Assembly: GCA_944350085.1 (NCBI GenBank)
Contig: CALVNY010000003.1
Location: 23,665-87,664 of the forward strand
DNA length: 64,000 nucleotides
Reading direction: 5' to 3'
Origin: an uncultured Clostridia bacterium
Lineage (GTDB): Bacteria; Bacillota; Clostridia; Christensenellales; UBA1242
Of the stretch, positions 54,342-63,556 are shown in pieces. Each line of letters starts with the position of its first letter. Position 1 is the first letter of the stretch. The notes under the pieces were generated by a model. The model was given only the letters and a program-made list of their open reading frames with translations, was not told the origin of the DNA and did no database searches. The position numbers and the translations under genes were made by a program.

Positions 54342-55370
54342 ATGAGTAATTTACTAAAACAAGAATATGCAATTCAACCTAATATTTTATTTTTAAAATC
54401 AAAAGATGGCAAACCTTTAAGAGCAATTTATCCACCATGGTGCATGATTTACAAAGAACAATTCCAAGAAAATAGATTGCAACATTCTATGGGTAAACTT
54501 GATGCTAGTGGAAACCGTGACAAGCAAAAATGTATTGCACACGTTGTTTCAATGCTTAAAGGTATGGGCGACATAGATTATGCAAAAAAAATTTTTCATT
54601 TGCTTGACCCAATTGGAATAAATGCAACCCCTATTGATAATAGAACCAAAAAAGCTTATGGCATGTATTCTGGACTAAGCTGTGGAATGGTTGTGGACTT
54701 TGACTCGATAATAAAAAGAATTTCCACAATTAAAGATGTATCAGCTAAAAATCCAAAATATGCTATGCATTTAAAAGATATGCTTGCATATAGACTAGAA
54801 CAAACAAACTATATTGCTGAACTTTTAGTTGCCCCATCATTTGCATCTAAATATCAACTAGATTTATTAGAAAAACTAAAAGATAGATTTAATTTAAATC
54901 AACAACAATCAAAACATTTAGAAGACATTATAAGAACATCAATTAACAAAAGCATTGTTAATCTTAAAAATTATGTTGCAAATGCAACAAACTACATTGA
55001 ATCTGGAAAATTTTTATTTCCAAGAGATCCTGAAGCAATCAGAAAAGCATGCTATGAATATCCAGAAAAAGCATTGCAAAGAGCTGAAATGAGAGCAAAA
55101 AACACAAACTTATCTAATGCTCAACTAGCAGAAGAAACAATAATTGATTGCATAAATCAATTCAACAAAGCAATGTTTGTTCCATCTCCAACTGCAACTG
55201 TTGACACATTTAAAGAAAGTGGCTGGATTTGTGAAGAGGAAGCACAAGAAATTAGTAAAGGTTTCATAGAAAGTGGAAAAAATGAAAATGTAAGTGATGC
55301 TGGTGAAGTTGCAACATATTACGATTCATTTCAAGAAATTAGTTCGGGTGCAGAACAAGATATTGATTAA
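54342..55370 (+). CDS. unknown protein, 342 aa, mostly helical
   Basis: No family recognised. Soluble, predicted mostly alpha-helical, with a long central helical region (about 110-290: MHLKDMLAYRLEQTNYIAELL, QQSKHLEDIIRTSINKSIVNLKNYV) and an acidic C-terminus. The ATG at 54342 has AGGAG at 8 bases; the alternative ATG at 54336 is 2 bases away and is rejected. Strong own promoter (TTTACA-N17-TATAAT) and a downstream terminator suggest a well-expressed single gene. It lies between rpmG and the tandem paralogues on the opposite strand. Confidence 0.75.
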   Translation: MSNLLKQEYAIQPNILFLKSKDGKPLRAIYPPWCMIYKEQFQENRLQHSMGKLDASGNRDKQKCIAHVVSMLKGMGDIDYAKKIFHLLDPIGINATPIDNRTKKAYGMYSGLSCGMVVDFDSIIKRISTIKDVSAKNPKYAMHLKDMLAYRLEQTNYIAELLVAPSFASKYQLDLLEKLKDRFNLNQQQSKHLEDIIRTSINKSIVNLKNYVANATNYIESGKFLFPRDPEAIRKACYEYPEKALQRAEMRAKNTNLSNAQLAEETIIDCINQFNKAMFVPSPTATVDTFKESGWICEEEAQEISKGFIESGKNENVSDAGEVATYYDSFQEISSGAEQDID

Positions 55371-55377
55371 TATAAAT

Positions 55378-55417
55378 AAAAAACAAAAAACACCAAATTG
55401 GTGTTTTTTTGTTTTTT
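55378..55417. terminator. bidirectional terminator
   Basis: Long AT-rich stem centred on CACCAAATTGGTG with A and T runs on both sides. It serves the 342-residue gene and the convergent gene at 55490. Confidence 0.85.
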
Positions 55418-55489
55418 ATATTATTTTAATTTTAAATTAAATATAAATCATAAAATAAACAATATTAATGATTTATTGCATTTGAATTA

Positions 55490-56767
55490 TCAATAAGAAT
55501 CAAAATCATTTCCGTTATCTTCAAATTGTGCTAAATCGCTGGTATTATCATCCATGGGTTTTGCTTCGGGAGTTAATTCAGTTTCAGAACTTTCTTCACC
55601 CGTTATACTACTACCCCTTTCCACAAATTCGTTTATGTTATTATCAGTGCTTTGATTAGATTCGTTTGCTTCGTTTTCATAAGTTTGTGGATTATTATTA
55701 TAATCAGCAACATTTTCAGATTTTTCAACTGTGGTTTGTTTTTCGATTTTTTGTGAATCCAAGTAATCTTTTAATCTTTCGCTATTATCATTAATTGGAT
55801 GTTCATTTGCATTTGAAACCTTAGCTTTTTCTTCCTTTTTAGGTGCAGTTTTAGATTTTTCTGTTTTTTCTTTATCTTTTGCAATTTGTTCTAACTTTTG
55901 TTTTTCATTGGCTTTAGCCTTTTTTACAACTTTTTCTTTGCCTTTTTGATTTATTGCTTGTGCTTGCATCATTAAAGCATGAAGATAAGGAATCATCTTT
56001 TTCTTTAATTCTTCTTCTTTTTCACGATTTTTTGGGTCTAAACCATTAACATCTTCAAAACATTTATCAAGTAGTTCGTTTAATGCCTTGTAATCAACTG
56101 CGCCTTCGTTCTTCAAAAAGTAATCTTTAATTTTTTCGTACTCAGCACTATAATTTTTTAAAACAAGTTTAGCATATTCGCTTCCATCTTCTTTTAATAT
56201 TGCAATTCTTTGATTAAAATATTGTTGATACATATCATTGTAATCATCGGCTGTTGCATTATCTAATAAATCCATAAAATGCTTTCTAGCACCAATATAT
56301 GTGTTTAATGAAGATTTAAAGTCGTCTGGGTTTAATTCTTTTTGCTCTTGATCATCATTCTTTTTTATATTAAATCCCTCAAAACTTCTATCTATAAAAT
56401 CTGGGGTTAAAACATCTTTATAAATAGCAATTTGTGTTTTTATTGTATTTTGTATATACCCATTAATTTTATCTACTTTTTCAAGCACATAAATTACAGC
56501 AATGCCATTATTGCCTTGCTTTTTTAGTTCCAATTCAAAAGTAATTTCACCATAACCCGGCATATAACTTGTACAAAAAATTGAATTATTAAAAGTGCTA
56601 CGCTTATTTTTCTCAAGTTTTAAAAGTTCTAAAATTACCTTCTCATTGATAATATATTTACCATTTTCGTTATAATCACCAAGTAGATCGTTTTTTATAA
56701 CATTAATTTTTTCAGTAACATATCCATCAAAAGTTTCATCTTTGGTTAAATTGATATCCCCAGCCAT
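55490..56767 (-). CDS. unknown protein, paralogue A of a tandem pair
   Basis: 425 residues from the ATG at 56767 (AAGGAG 9 bases upstream). Residues about 1-150 form a domain shared with the next gene: DLLGDYNENGKYIIN, SYMPGYGEITFELEL, YVLEKVDKINGYIQNTIKTQIAIYKD. The middle is helical, residues about 280-320 are Lys/Glu-rich coiled coil, and the last 90 are acidic and Asn/Ser-rich. No signal peptide. Family not recognised. Confidence 0.75.
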   Translation of the reverse strand: MAGDINLTKDETFDGYVTEKINVIKNDLLGDYNENGKYIINEKVILELLKLEKNKRSTFNNSIFCTSYMPGYGEITFELELKKQGNNGIAVIYVLEKVDKINGYIQNTIKTQIAIYKDVLTPDFIDRSFEGFNIKKNDDQEQKELNPDDFKSSLNTYIGARKHFMDLLDNATADDYNDMYQQYFNQRIAILKEDGSEYAKLVLKNYSAEYEKIKDYFLKNEGAVDYKALNELLDKCFEDVNGLDPKNREKEEELKKKMIPYLHALMMQAQAINQKGKEKVVKKAKANEKQKLEQIAKDKEKTEKSKTAPKKEEKAKVSNANEHPINDNSERLKDYLDSQKIEKQTTVEKSENVADYNNNPQTYENEANESNQSTDNNINEFVERGSSITGEESSETELTPEAKPMDDNTSDLAQFEDNGNDFDSY

Positions 56768-56912
56768 ATACAATTTCTCCTTTATAATACTATTATTAGT
56801 ATAGCACAAGTATTTAAAAAAATAAAATATTTTTTATATAACAATTTTTTACATATAATGCTTTATTTATTAAATACCCCAATAAAAAACTTAATATGAT
56901 TATAAAAATAAT

Positions 56913-56933
56913 AAAAAACCATTTTGGTTTTTT
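56913..56933 (-). terminator. terminator of paralogue B
   Basis: 9-bp stem AAAAAACCA/TGGTTTTTT right after the stop codon, with an AT-rich tract after it. Confidence 0.7.
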
Positions 56934-56934
56934 A

Positions 56935-58305
56935 TTACATTAAATTTAAATCATCCATTGAATCACCATCATTAATATCAATGTGTGCATTATTATTGTT
57001 TACATTTTTATAATCATCTTCATTAAATTTGTCATTCTCAGCTTCTAAATCTATTTTAAACTCTTCCTTTTTTGCTTCTATTTCATTATTCTTACTTATA
57101 TTTTCTTTTCCTTTAAAAATATCTTCTAATGAATTATATCTAGAACCATCTAAGGTTTCAATTTTTCCATCGCCATCTAAATCTTTTAAAGGCAAATTAA
57201 AACATTCTCTAAATCCATTAGTAACTCTTTCAGCAAAATCCAAAACTTTACTCAAAGCTTCATTTTCGATAAATTTTTCACCCAAAAATCCTTTATAATC
57301 ACCATTGTTATAAAGAGATAGTTGTTTTAAATCATCAACTTCTAAATTGTTAAAATTACTAAGAGCACCAAAAATATATAAATTATCTAACATTAATCTA
57401 TTATCATTTAAGATTTTTTGTTTCCTATTTAAAACTTTATTTAGATCTTCTTTATTTTGTTCTGCTTTTAATTTATCTCCATCTTTTTCAATTAACTTAA
57501 TTTGGTTCTTTTTAAAATTGTTATTTATTTCTTGAATAGATTTATATGCAAATTGAACAGCTTGAAATATATGATTTTGATATTCTTTTTCATCTTTTTT
57601 ATATTTTGGATTTTTTGTAACCAAATAATCAACACAAGCATTTAATAATTCATAAATTGCAAAATAATCAACATTTTTATTTTGTTTTAAATAGTTATCT
57701 TTTATTGATACTTTTTTTTGATTGAATAATTTGTAAACATCTTTACAAAATTGACTTTTGCCTTTTGAAAAGTATTTTAATTGTGTGTCAACTAAATTTT
57801 TAAACATTTTGTTGTAATTATCTTGTTCTTTAAGGTACAATTTTTCGTTATAATTTTTCCTTATATAAATATAAGACTTAAACATCTCTTCTAAATTTGG
57901 TTGTTCCATACATGTTGAATCTTCAACCAAGTTAAAAGCATAAATCATTTTTGTTATAAAATTTTTATCAAATTTATTTTGATAAACAGCAATTTTTGTT
58001 TTTAATGGATTTCTAACAAGTCCATTTATTTTATTAATATTTTCAACAAGGTAAAGTTCACAAACAGCATTTGGGTTATCATATTTAAAAACTATTTCAA
58101 AATCAATATTGCCAAAGCCATGCAAATAACTATTGCATTTTAGAGTCGACCCATCTCTATCTAAAACAACTTTTTTTAATTCAATTAAATTTTCCATTAC
58201 TTCTGGATTGATTATATAAATATTGTTAGTATTAAAATATCCAAGTAAATTGTTTCTATAAACCAACATATTGCTTTCGAGTCTTCGCAATTGATTTTTT
58301 GCCAT
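56935..58305 (-). CDS. unknown protein, paralogue B with EF-hand-like loop
   Basis: 456 residues from the ATG at 58305 (AGGTGGGG just upstream; the in-frame TTG at 58320 is rejected). Residues about 15-135 match paralogue A: NNLLGYFNTNNIYIIN, NSYLHGFGNIDFEIVF, YLVENINKINGLVRNPLKTKIAVYQN. Unlike A, it carries a perfect EF-hand/dockerin-type calcium loop, DLDGDGKIETLD at 375-386, and an acidic end. No signal peptide, so any calcium binding would be cytoplasmic. Confidence 0.75.
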   Translation of the reverse strand: MAKNQLRRLESNMLVYRNNLLGYFNTNNIYIINPEVMENLIELKKVVLDRDGSTLKCNSYLHGFGNIDFEIVFKYDNPNAVCELYLVENINKINGLVRNPLKTKIAVYQNKFDKNFITKMIYAFNLVEDSTCMEQPNLEEMFKSYIYIRKNYNEKLYLKEQDNYNKMFKNLVDTQLKYFSKGKSQFCKDVYKLFNQKKVSIKDNYLKQNKNVDYFAIYELLNACVDYLVTKNPKYKKDEKEYQNHIFQAVQFAYKSIQEINNNFKKNQIKLIEKDGDKLKAEQNKEDLNKVLNRKQKILNDNRLMLDNLYIFGALSNFNNLEVDDLKQLSLYNNGDYKGFLGEKFIENEALSKVLDFAERVTNGFRECFNLPLKDLDGDGKIETLDGSRYNSLEDIFKGKENISKNNEIEAKKEEFKIDLEAENDKFNEDDYKNVNNNNAHIDINDGDSMDDLNLM

Positions 58306-58495
58306 ATCCCCACCTATCAAAATATGATTTATTTTGTGTTTAACTTAACTTGTTTAAACTACATATTATAAATTTATTATACCATAAATGCGCATAATTG
58401 AATATATAATTATTATTTTTTTGTTAATTATAAACGAAAAAATATATGTTTGAATTAGAAAATGTGTTTTATTATTAAAAAAGTATTTTACAAAC

Positions 58496-58526
58496 AAAAA
58501 AATCGCTTATTAAAAGCGATTTTTTT
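58496..58526 (-). terminator. terminator of the str operon
   Basis: 13-bp stem AAAAAAATCGCTT/AAGCGATTTTTTT just after the tuf stop codon. Confidence 0.88.
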
Positions 58527-58538
58527 AATTTACAATTA

Positions 58539-59741
58539 TTATTTGATGATGCTTGAAACAACACCAGAACCAACTGTATGACCACCTTCACGGATAGCGA
58601 AACGTAAACCTTGTTCGATAGCGATAGGAGTAATCAATTTGATTGTCATCTTAACGTTATCGCCAGGCATTACCATTTCAACGCCTTCTGGAAGTTCGAT
58701 TGTTCCTGTAACGTCAGTTGTACGGAAATAGAATTGTGGACGGTAACCATTGAAGAATGGAGTATGACGGCCACCTTCTTCTTTTTTCAATACATAAACT
58801 TCTGCAGTAAATTCTGTATGAGGGTGAATTGAACCTGGTTTTGCTAATACTTGACCACGTTCGATATCTGTTCTTTGGATACCACGAAGAAGTAGTCCAA
58901 CGTTATCACCAGCAACTGCTTGGTCTAGTAATTTACGGAACATTTCAACACCAGTAATAACTGTTGAAAGTTTTGAATTCATACCAACGATTTCAACTGT
59001 GTCACCAATTTTAACTGTACCTCTTTCAACTCTACCTGTTGCAACAGTACCACGACCTGTGATTGTAAATACATCTTCAACTGGCATTAAGAAAGGTTTA
59101 TCAGTTTCACGAACAGGATCTGGAATATAACTATCTAATGCATCGATTAATTCGTTAATGCATTTGCATTCTGGAGCATCTGGATGACCTGCTTGAGCAG
59201 CTTCTAATGCTTTTAATGCTGAACCTCTAATAATTGGGGTTGTGTCTCCAGGGAAACCATATTCTGTTAACAAATCTCTGATTTCCATTTCAACAAGATC
59301 TAGTAATTCTTCATCGTTAACTTGGTCAACTTTGTTCATAAATACTACAATGTATGGAACACCAACTTGACGAGCAAGAAGAATGTGTTCTCTTGTTTGT
59401 GGCATTGGACCATCTGTTGCAGCAACAACTAGAATTGCACCATCCATTTGAGCAGCACCAGTAATCATGTTTTTAACATAGTCAGCGTGCCCTGGGCAGT
59501 CAACGTGTGCATAGTGACGTTTGTCACTTTGATATTCAACGTGAGCAGTATTGATTGTAATACCTCTTGCTCTTTCTTCTGGAGCTTTATCAATAGCACC
59601 ATAATCCATTGCAAGTGCTTTACCTTGTGCAGCAAGAACTGTTGTAATTGCAGCAGTTAAGGTTGTTTTACCATGGTCAACGTGACCTATTGTACCAACG
59701 TTAACGTGTGGTTTTGTTCTTTCATATTTAGCTTTAGCCAT
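58539..59741 (-). CDS. tuf: elongation factor Tu
   Basis: Delivers aminoacyl-tRNA to the ribosome. The 400 residues show [11 protein letters not shown] (19-29), the switch region [29 protein letters not shown], and the tRNA-binding end with [17 protein letters not shown]. Codon choice looks more regular than in the neighbouring unknown genes, as expected for a highly expressed gene. Last gene of rpsL-rpsG-fusA-tuf. Confidence 0.99.
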   Translation of the reverse strand: MAKAKYERTKPHVNVGTIGHVDHGKTTLTAAITTVLAAQGKALAMDYGAIDKAPEERARGITINTAHVEYQSDKRHYAHVDCPGHADYVKNMITGAAQMDGAILVVAATDGPMPQTREHILLARQVGVPYIVVFMNKVDQVNDEELLDLVEMEIRDLLTEYGFPGDTTPIIRGSALKALEAAQAGHPDAPECKCINELIDALDSYIPDPVRETDKPFLMPVEDVFTITGRGTVATGRVERGTVKIGDTVEIVGMNSKLSTVITGVEMFRKLLDQAVAGDNVGLLLRGIQRTDIERGQVLAKPGSIHPHTEFTAEVYVLKKEEGGRHTPFFNGYRPQFYFRTTDVTGTIELPEGVEMVMPGDNVKMTIKLITPIAIEQGLRFAIREGGHTVGSGVVSSIIK

Positions 59742-59779
59742 TATTTTATAATCCTCCTTAAATTTATTATTTTAAAATA

Positions 59780-61855
59780 TTAGCTTTTTGCTTTTTCACC
59801 TATAACCTTGTCGGCTATATTTTTTGGAACTTCTTGATAATGAGAAAATTCCATATTAAAAGTACCTCTACCTTGTGTTAATCCACGCAAATCTGTTGCA
59901 TAACCAAACATTTCTGCAAGTGGAATCAAGGCATTGATAACTTGTAATCCATTTCTATTTTCGGTGCCACTTAACACACCGCGTCTACGGTTGATGTTAC
60001 CCATAACATCGCCCAAGTATTCATCAGGCATTTCTACTTCAACCTTCATTATTGGTTCAAGCAAGCAAGGATCTGCTTTTTTGCAACCATCTTTAAATGC
60101 CATAGAACCAGCGATTTTAAATGCCATTTCTGATGAGTCAACATCGTGGTAACTACCATCAAATAGTGTAACTTTAAAGTCAACACATTCGTATCCGGCT
60201 AACACACCATTTTGGCTTGCTTCTCTAATACCATTGTCAATTGCTGGAATATATTCTTTTGGAATAACACCACCAACAATGTTATTAATAAATTCATAAC
60301 CTTTGCCTGGTTCTTGTGGTGTAAGTTTAATCCAGCAGTGACCATATTGTCCTCTACCACCTGGTTGTTTAATATATTTACCTTCAGAAACAACTTCTTT
60401 TCTAATTGTTTCTCTATAAGCAACTTGTGGAGCACCAACATTTGCTTCAACCTTAAATTCTCTCTTTAATCTATCAACGATAATTTCAAGGTGAAGTTCG
60501 CCCATACCAGCAATAATTGTTTGACCTGTTTCTTGATCAGTATATGTTTTAAATGTTGGATCTTCTTCAGCAAGTTTAATTAAAGCCAATATCATTTTTT
60601 CTTGGTCTTGTTTTGTTTTTGGTTCAATTGCAACTCTAATAACTGGTTCAGGGAAATCCATACTTTCAAGTATAATTGGGTGTGCTTGATCGCAAAGTGT
60701 TTCACCTGTTGTGGTATCTTTTAAACCAACAATTGCAACAATTTCACCTGCATATCCTTCTTCAATTTCTTGACGATTGTTTGCATGCATTCTTATAAGT
60801 CTACCAACTCTTTCTTTTTTACCTTTGCAAGAGTTGTAAACATAAGTTCCAGCAGTGATTGTTCCACTATAAATACGGAAAAATGTTAATTTCCCAACAT
60901 ATGGATCTGTCATAATTTTAAATGCTAAACCAGCAAATGGTTCGCTATCAGAACTATGTCTGTCTTCTTCTATATCTGTTCCTGGAATTTTACCTCTAAT
61001 TGCTTTGATGTCTGTTGGAGCTGGCATATAGTCAACTATTGCATCAAGCAATTTTTGAACACCTTTATTTCCTAGTGCTGTTCCACAAGTTGCTGGGAAT
61101 ATTTTCATATTGATTGTACCAATTCTAATACCTTTTTTGATTTCATCAATAGTTAATTCTTCACCAGAGAAATATTTTTCTAATAATTCATCATCTTGTT
61201 CAGCAGCAGTTTCAATAAGTGCTGTTCTATATTTATCTGCTTCTGCTTTTAAATCAGCAGGAACATCGGTAACTTCTATATCAGTACCTAAATCATTTTT
61301 ATAATAATATGCTTTGTTTTCAACTAAGTCTATTAAACCTTGAAAGGTTTCTGCTGTTCCAATAGGAATTTGAATAGGAACTGCATTAGAGCCTAGTCTT
61401 GTTTTAATTTTTTCTACAACATTAAAGAAATTAGCATCTGGTCTGTCCATTTTGTTAACAAAAATCATACGAGGAACATTATATTTATCTGCTTGACGCC
61501 AAACTTTTTCACTTTGTGGTTGTACACCTTCCCTAGCACTAAATACAGCAACAGATCCGTCTAAAACTTTTAAACTTCTTTCAACTTCTGCTGTAAAGTC
61601 TACGTGTCCAGGAGTGTCAATAATGTTGATTTGATGATCTCTCCAAAAACAAGTTGTAGCAGCACTTGTAATTGTGATTCCACGTTCTTGTTCTTGTGCC
61701 ATCCAGTCCATTGTTGCTGCACCTTCATGAACTTCACCTATTTTGTGGGTTTTACCTGTATAGTATAAAATTCTTTCGGTTGTTGTTGTTTTACCAGCAT
61801 CAATGTGAGCCATAATACCAACATTTCTTAATCTTTCAATTGGTTCGTTACGCAT
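59780..61855 (-). CDS. fusA: elongation factor G
   Basis: Ribosomal translocase GTPase. 691 residues: [13 protein letters not shown] (16-28), the switch region [40 protein letters not shown], then domains II-V with [12 protein letters not shown] and [26 protein letters not shown]. The normal housekeeping type; no resistance-type FusA features evident. Confidence 0.99.
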   Translation of the reverse strand: MRNEPIERLRNVGIMAHIDAGKTTTTERILYYTGKTHKIGEVHEGAATMDWMAQEQERGITITSAATTCFWRDHQINIIDTPGHVDFTAEVERSLKVLDGSVAVFSAREGVQPQSEKVWRQADKYNVPRMIFVNKMDRPDANFFNVVEKIKTRLGSNAVPIQIPIGTAETFQGLIDLVENKAYYYKNDLGTDIEVTDVPADLKAEADKYRTALIETAAEQDDELLEKYFSGEELTIDEIKKGIRIGTINMKIFPATCGTALGNKGVQKLLDAIVDYMPAPTDIKAIRGKIPGTDIEEDRHSSDSEPFAGLAFKIMTDPYVGKLTFFRIYSGTITAGTYVYNSCKGKKERVGRLIRMHANNRQEIEEGYAGEIVAIVGLKDTTTGETLCDQAHPIILESMDFPEPVIRVAIEPKTKQDQEKMILALIKLAEEDPTFKTYTDQETGQTIIAGMGELHLEIIVDRLKREFKVEANVGAPQVAYRETIRKEVVSEGKYIKQPGGRGQYGHCWIKLTPQEPGKGYEFINNIVGGVIPKEYIPAIDNGIREASQNGVLAGYECVDFKVTLFDGSYHDVDSSEMAFKIAGSMAFKDGCKKADPCLLEPIMKVEVEMPDEYLGDVMGNINRRRGVLSGTENRNGLQVINALIPLAEMFGYATDLRGLTQGRGTFNMEFSHYQEVPKNIADKVIGEKAKS

Positions 61856-61873
61856 AAATTAATTCCCCTTATT

Positions 61874-62344
61874 TTACCAACGATAATGTGCAAAAGCCTT
61901 ATTGCTTTCTGCCATTCTATGAACATCGTCTTTCTTTTTGTATGCTCCACCAGTACTATTGTAAGCATCCATAATTTCATTTGCTAATTTTTCTGTCATA
62001 CTGCGTTCATTACGCTTTCCAGCATAAGTTACTAGCCATCTAATTGCTAAAGTTTGTCTTCTACTTGGACTAACTTCTAGCGGAACTTGATAAGATGAAC
62101 CACCAACTCTTCTACTTTTTGTTTCAAGAACTGGTTTTAAGTTTTCTAATGCTTGATTAAAATACTCAACAGGTTCTACACCAAGTTTCTTTTCAATTAT
62201 ATCAAATGCGCCATACACAATACCTTGTGCGATAGATTTTTTGCCGTCTTCCATAACTTGATTAACAAGTTTTGTAACAACTTTACTACCATATTTGTGG
62301 TCAGGCAAAACATCTCTTTTTGGCACGCCACCTCTTCTTGGCAT
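61874..62344 (-). CDS. rpsG: 30S ribosomal protein S7
   Basis: Head-assembly initiator and, in E. coli, repressor of the str operon. 156 residues: [79 protein letters not shown]. 22 bases after rpsL. Confidence 0.98.
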   Translation of the reverse strand: MPRRGGVPKRDVLPDHKYGSKVVTKLVNQVMEDGKKSIAQGIVYGAFDIIEKKLGVEPVEYFNQALENLKPVLETKSRRVGGSSYQVPLEVSPSRRQTLAIRWLVTYAGKRNERSMTEKLANEIMDAYNSTGGAYKKKDDVHRMAESNKAFAHYRW

Positions 62345-62366
62345 AATTATTCTCTCCTTATATTAT

Positions 62367-62738
62367 TTATTTACCTTTTTTAGCGCCGTATTTACTACGA
62401 GCTTGTTTACGCTTGTTAACACCAGCAGCATCTAATGTGCCACGAATTACATGATATCTAACACCTGGTAAATCTCTAACTCTTCCACCACGAATTAAAA
62501 CAACGCTGTGTTCTTGTAAGTTGTGTCCTTCACCAGGAATATAAACAGTACCTTCGTCACCATTAGAAAGTTTTACTCTTGCAATTTTACGAAGTGCAGA
62601 GTTAGGTTTTTTAGGAGTAGTTGTGGTTACACTTAGGCACACACCTCTTTTTTGAGGATTTTCGTGCAAAATAGGAACCATTGATTTGTCTTCTACTCTT
62701 TTTCTTCCTTGCCTTACTAATTGATTAATTGTTGGCAT
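62367..62738 (-). CDS. rpsL: 30S ribosomal protein S12 with Arg88
   Basis: Decoding-centre protein. 123 residues: [34 protein letters not shown] (Lys43 kept), and [24 protein letters not shown]. Position 88 is Arg (AGA codon, 62475-62477) where the near-universal residue is Lys. K88R is a classical streptomycin-resistance substitution. First gene of the str operon. Confidence 0.98.
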   Translation of the reverse strand: MPTINQLVRQGRKRVEDKSMVPILHENPQKRGVCLSVTTTTPKKPNSALRKIARVKLSNGDEGTVYIPGEGHNLQEHSVVLIRGGRVRDLPGVRYHVIRGTLDAAGVNKRKQARSKYGAKKGK

Positions 62739-62954
62739 TGTAATTCCTCCTTAAAATTTTAGCCAATGATAATTAATTTCAACCCAAAATAATTATCAAA
62801 TTAAATCCTGCCTTAGCACAAGAATTACAGTACGGCAGGTAGGTAAATAAATACAATCTTCACACCAAGATAATTATTTACCGCTTAAAAACACATAGTT
62901 TTAAGCATACTATAATACGCTAATTATTCTACTAAAAAGTTCCATTATTGTCAA
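62739..62954 (-). promoter_or_regulatory. str-operon promoter and structured leader
   Basis: Promoter TTGACA (62954-62949), 17 bases, TAGAAT (62931-62926). The leader of about 180 bases contains four consecutive perfect-helix hairpins: 62906-62883 (GCTTAAAA/TTTTAAGC), 62882-62842 (GGTAAATAA/TTATTTACC), 62839-62807 (CCTGCC/GGCAGG) and 62797-62768 (GATAATTA/TAATTATC), the last close to the Shine-Dalgarno. S7 or S12 feedback is a natural guess. The rest up to 63128 is empty apart from the terminator below. Confidence 0.7.
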
Positions 62955-63033
62955 CACTTTTATTGTTTATTTTTTTTATTTTTGTTCTTAAAAAATGTAG
63001 TGTTTTAGGGAGATTTTTAATAACACAAAAAAA

Positions 63034-63053
63034 GCAACCAAATTTTTGGTTGC
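63034..63053 (-). terminator. terminator of the HicB-like gene
   Basis: 9-bp stem GCAACCAAA/TTTGGTTGC followed by seven T on the minus strand. It insulates the str promoter. Confidence 0.85.
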
Positions 63054-63128
63054 AATAATATAAATGATTATAAATTTTTAAATAAATATAAAATAAATTT
63101 AACAATAATTAAAATGTTTAAACTAAAA

Positions 63129-63413
63129 TTATTTTTTTACAACTTTTTTGTTTTCGTCAACATTACATTCAACAAGCATAACTAGATTTTTAGGATATTT
63201 TTTTCTAACATCTTCAAACTTTGTTGGTTCAACAAAATCAAGATTGTATTTGATTGTACCTTCAATATATCTACATAAAGAATTTTGCACATTTTCGTGT
63301 GCTTCTTCAACACTATCGCCCTCTCCTGCGATATACAAATCATCAATAGTCATAACATAAGTGTTTGTATCTTCATCATGATATACAACTGCTGGATAAA
63401 CAAATTTTTGCAT
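63129..63413 (-). CDS. orphan HicB-like protein
   Basis: 94 residues with the HicB partial RNase-H-like fold: FVYPAVVYHDEDTNTYVMTIDDLYIAGEGDSVEEAHENVQNSLCRYIEG. HicB antitoxins neutralise HicA RNases. No HicA-like gene lies on either side, and there is no C-terminal DNA-binding domain (the tail is basic, KKVVKK). It may be a solitary HicB-like protein with another role. Own terminator downstream. Confidence 0.8.
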   Translation of the reverse strand: MQKFVYPAVVYHDEDTNTYVMTIDDLYIAGEGDSVEEAHENVQNSLCRYIEGTIKYNLDFVEPTKFEDVRKKYPKNLVMLVECNVDENKKVVKK

Positions 63414-63522
63414 TATTTTCCCCTAAAAACACACATTTCTTTATAATAAATAATAACACAAAATTTTATTATTGTAAAATTTTTATGCAAATAAATTTTA
63501 ATTTAATAAAATACAAGCAAAA

Positions 63523-63556
63523 AAATAAAAAGTGTTCTTGAAGAACACTTTTATTT
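63523..63556 (-). terminator. terminator of the truncated gene
   Basis: 12-bp stem AAAAGTGTTCTT/AAGAACACTTTT plus AT extension, directly after the stop codon. Confidence 0.85.

Noticed and set aside
62739..62954. T-box or metabolite riboswitch in the rpsL leader
   Set aside because: No T-box bulge sequence or known aptamer core is present, and the downstream genes are ribosomal.
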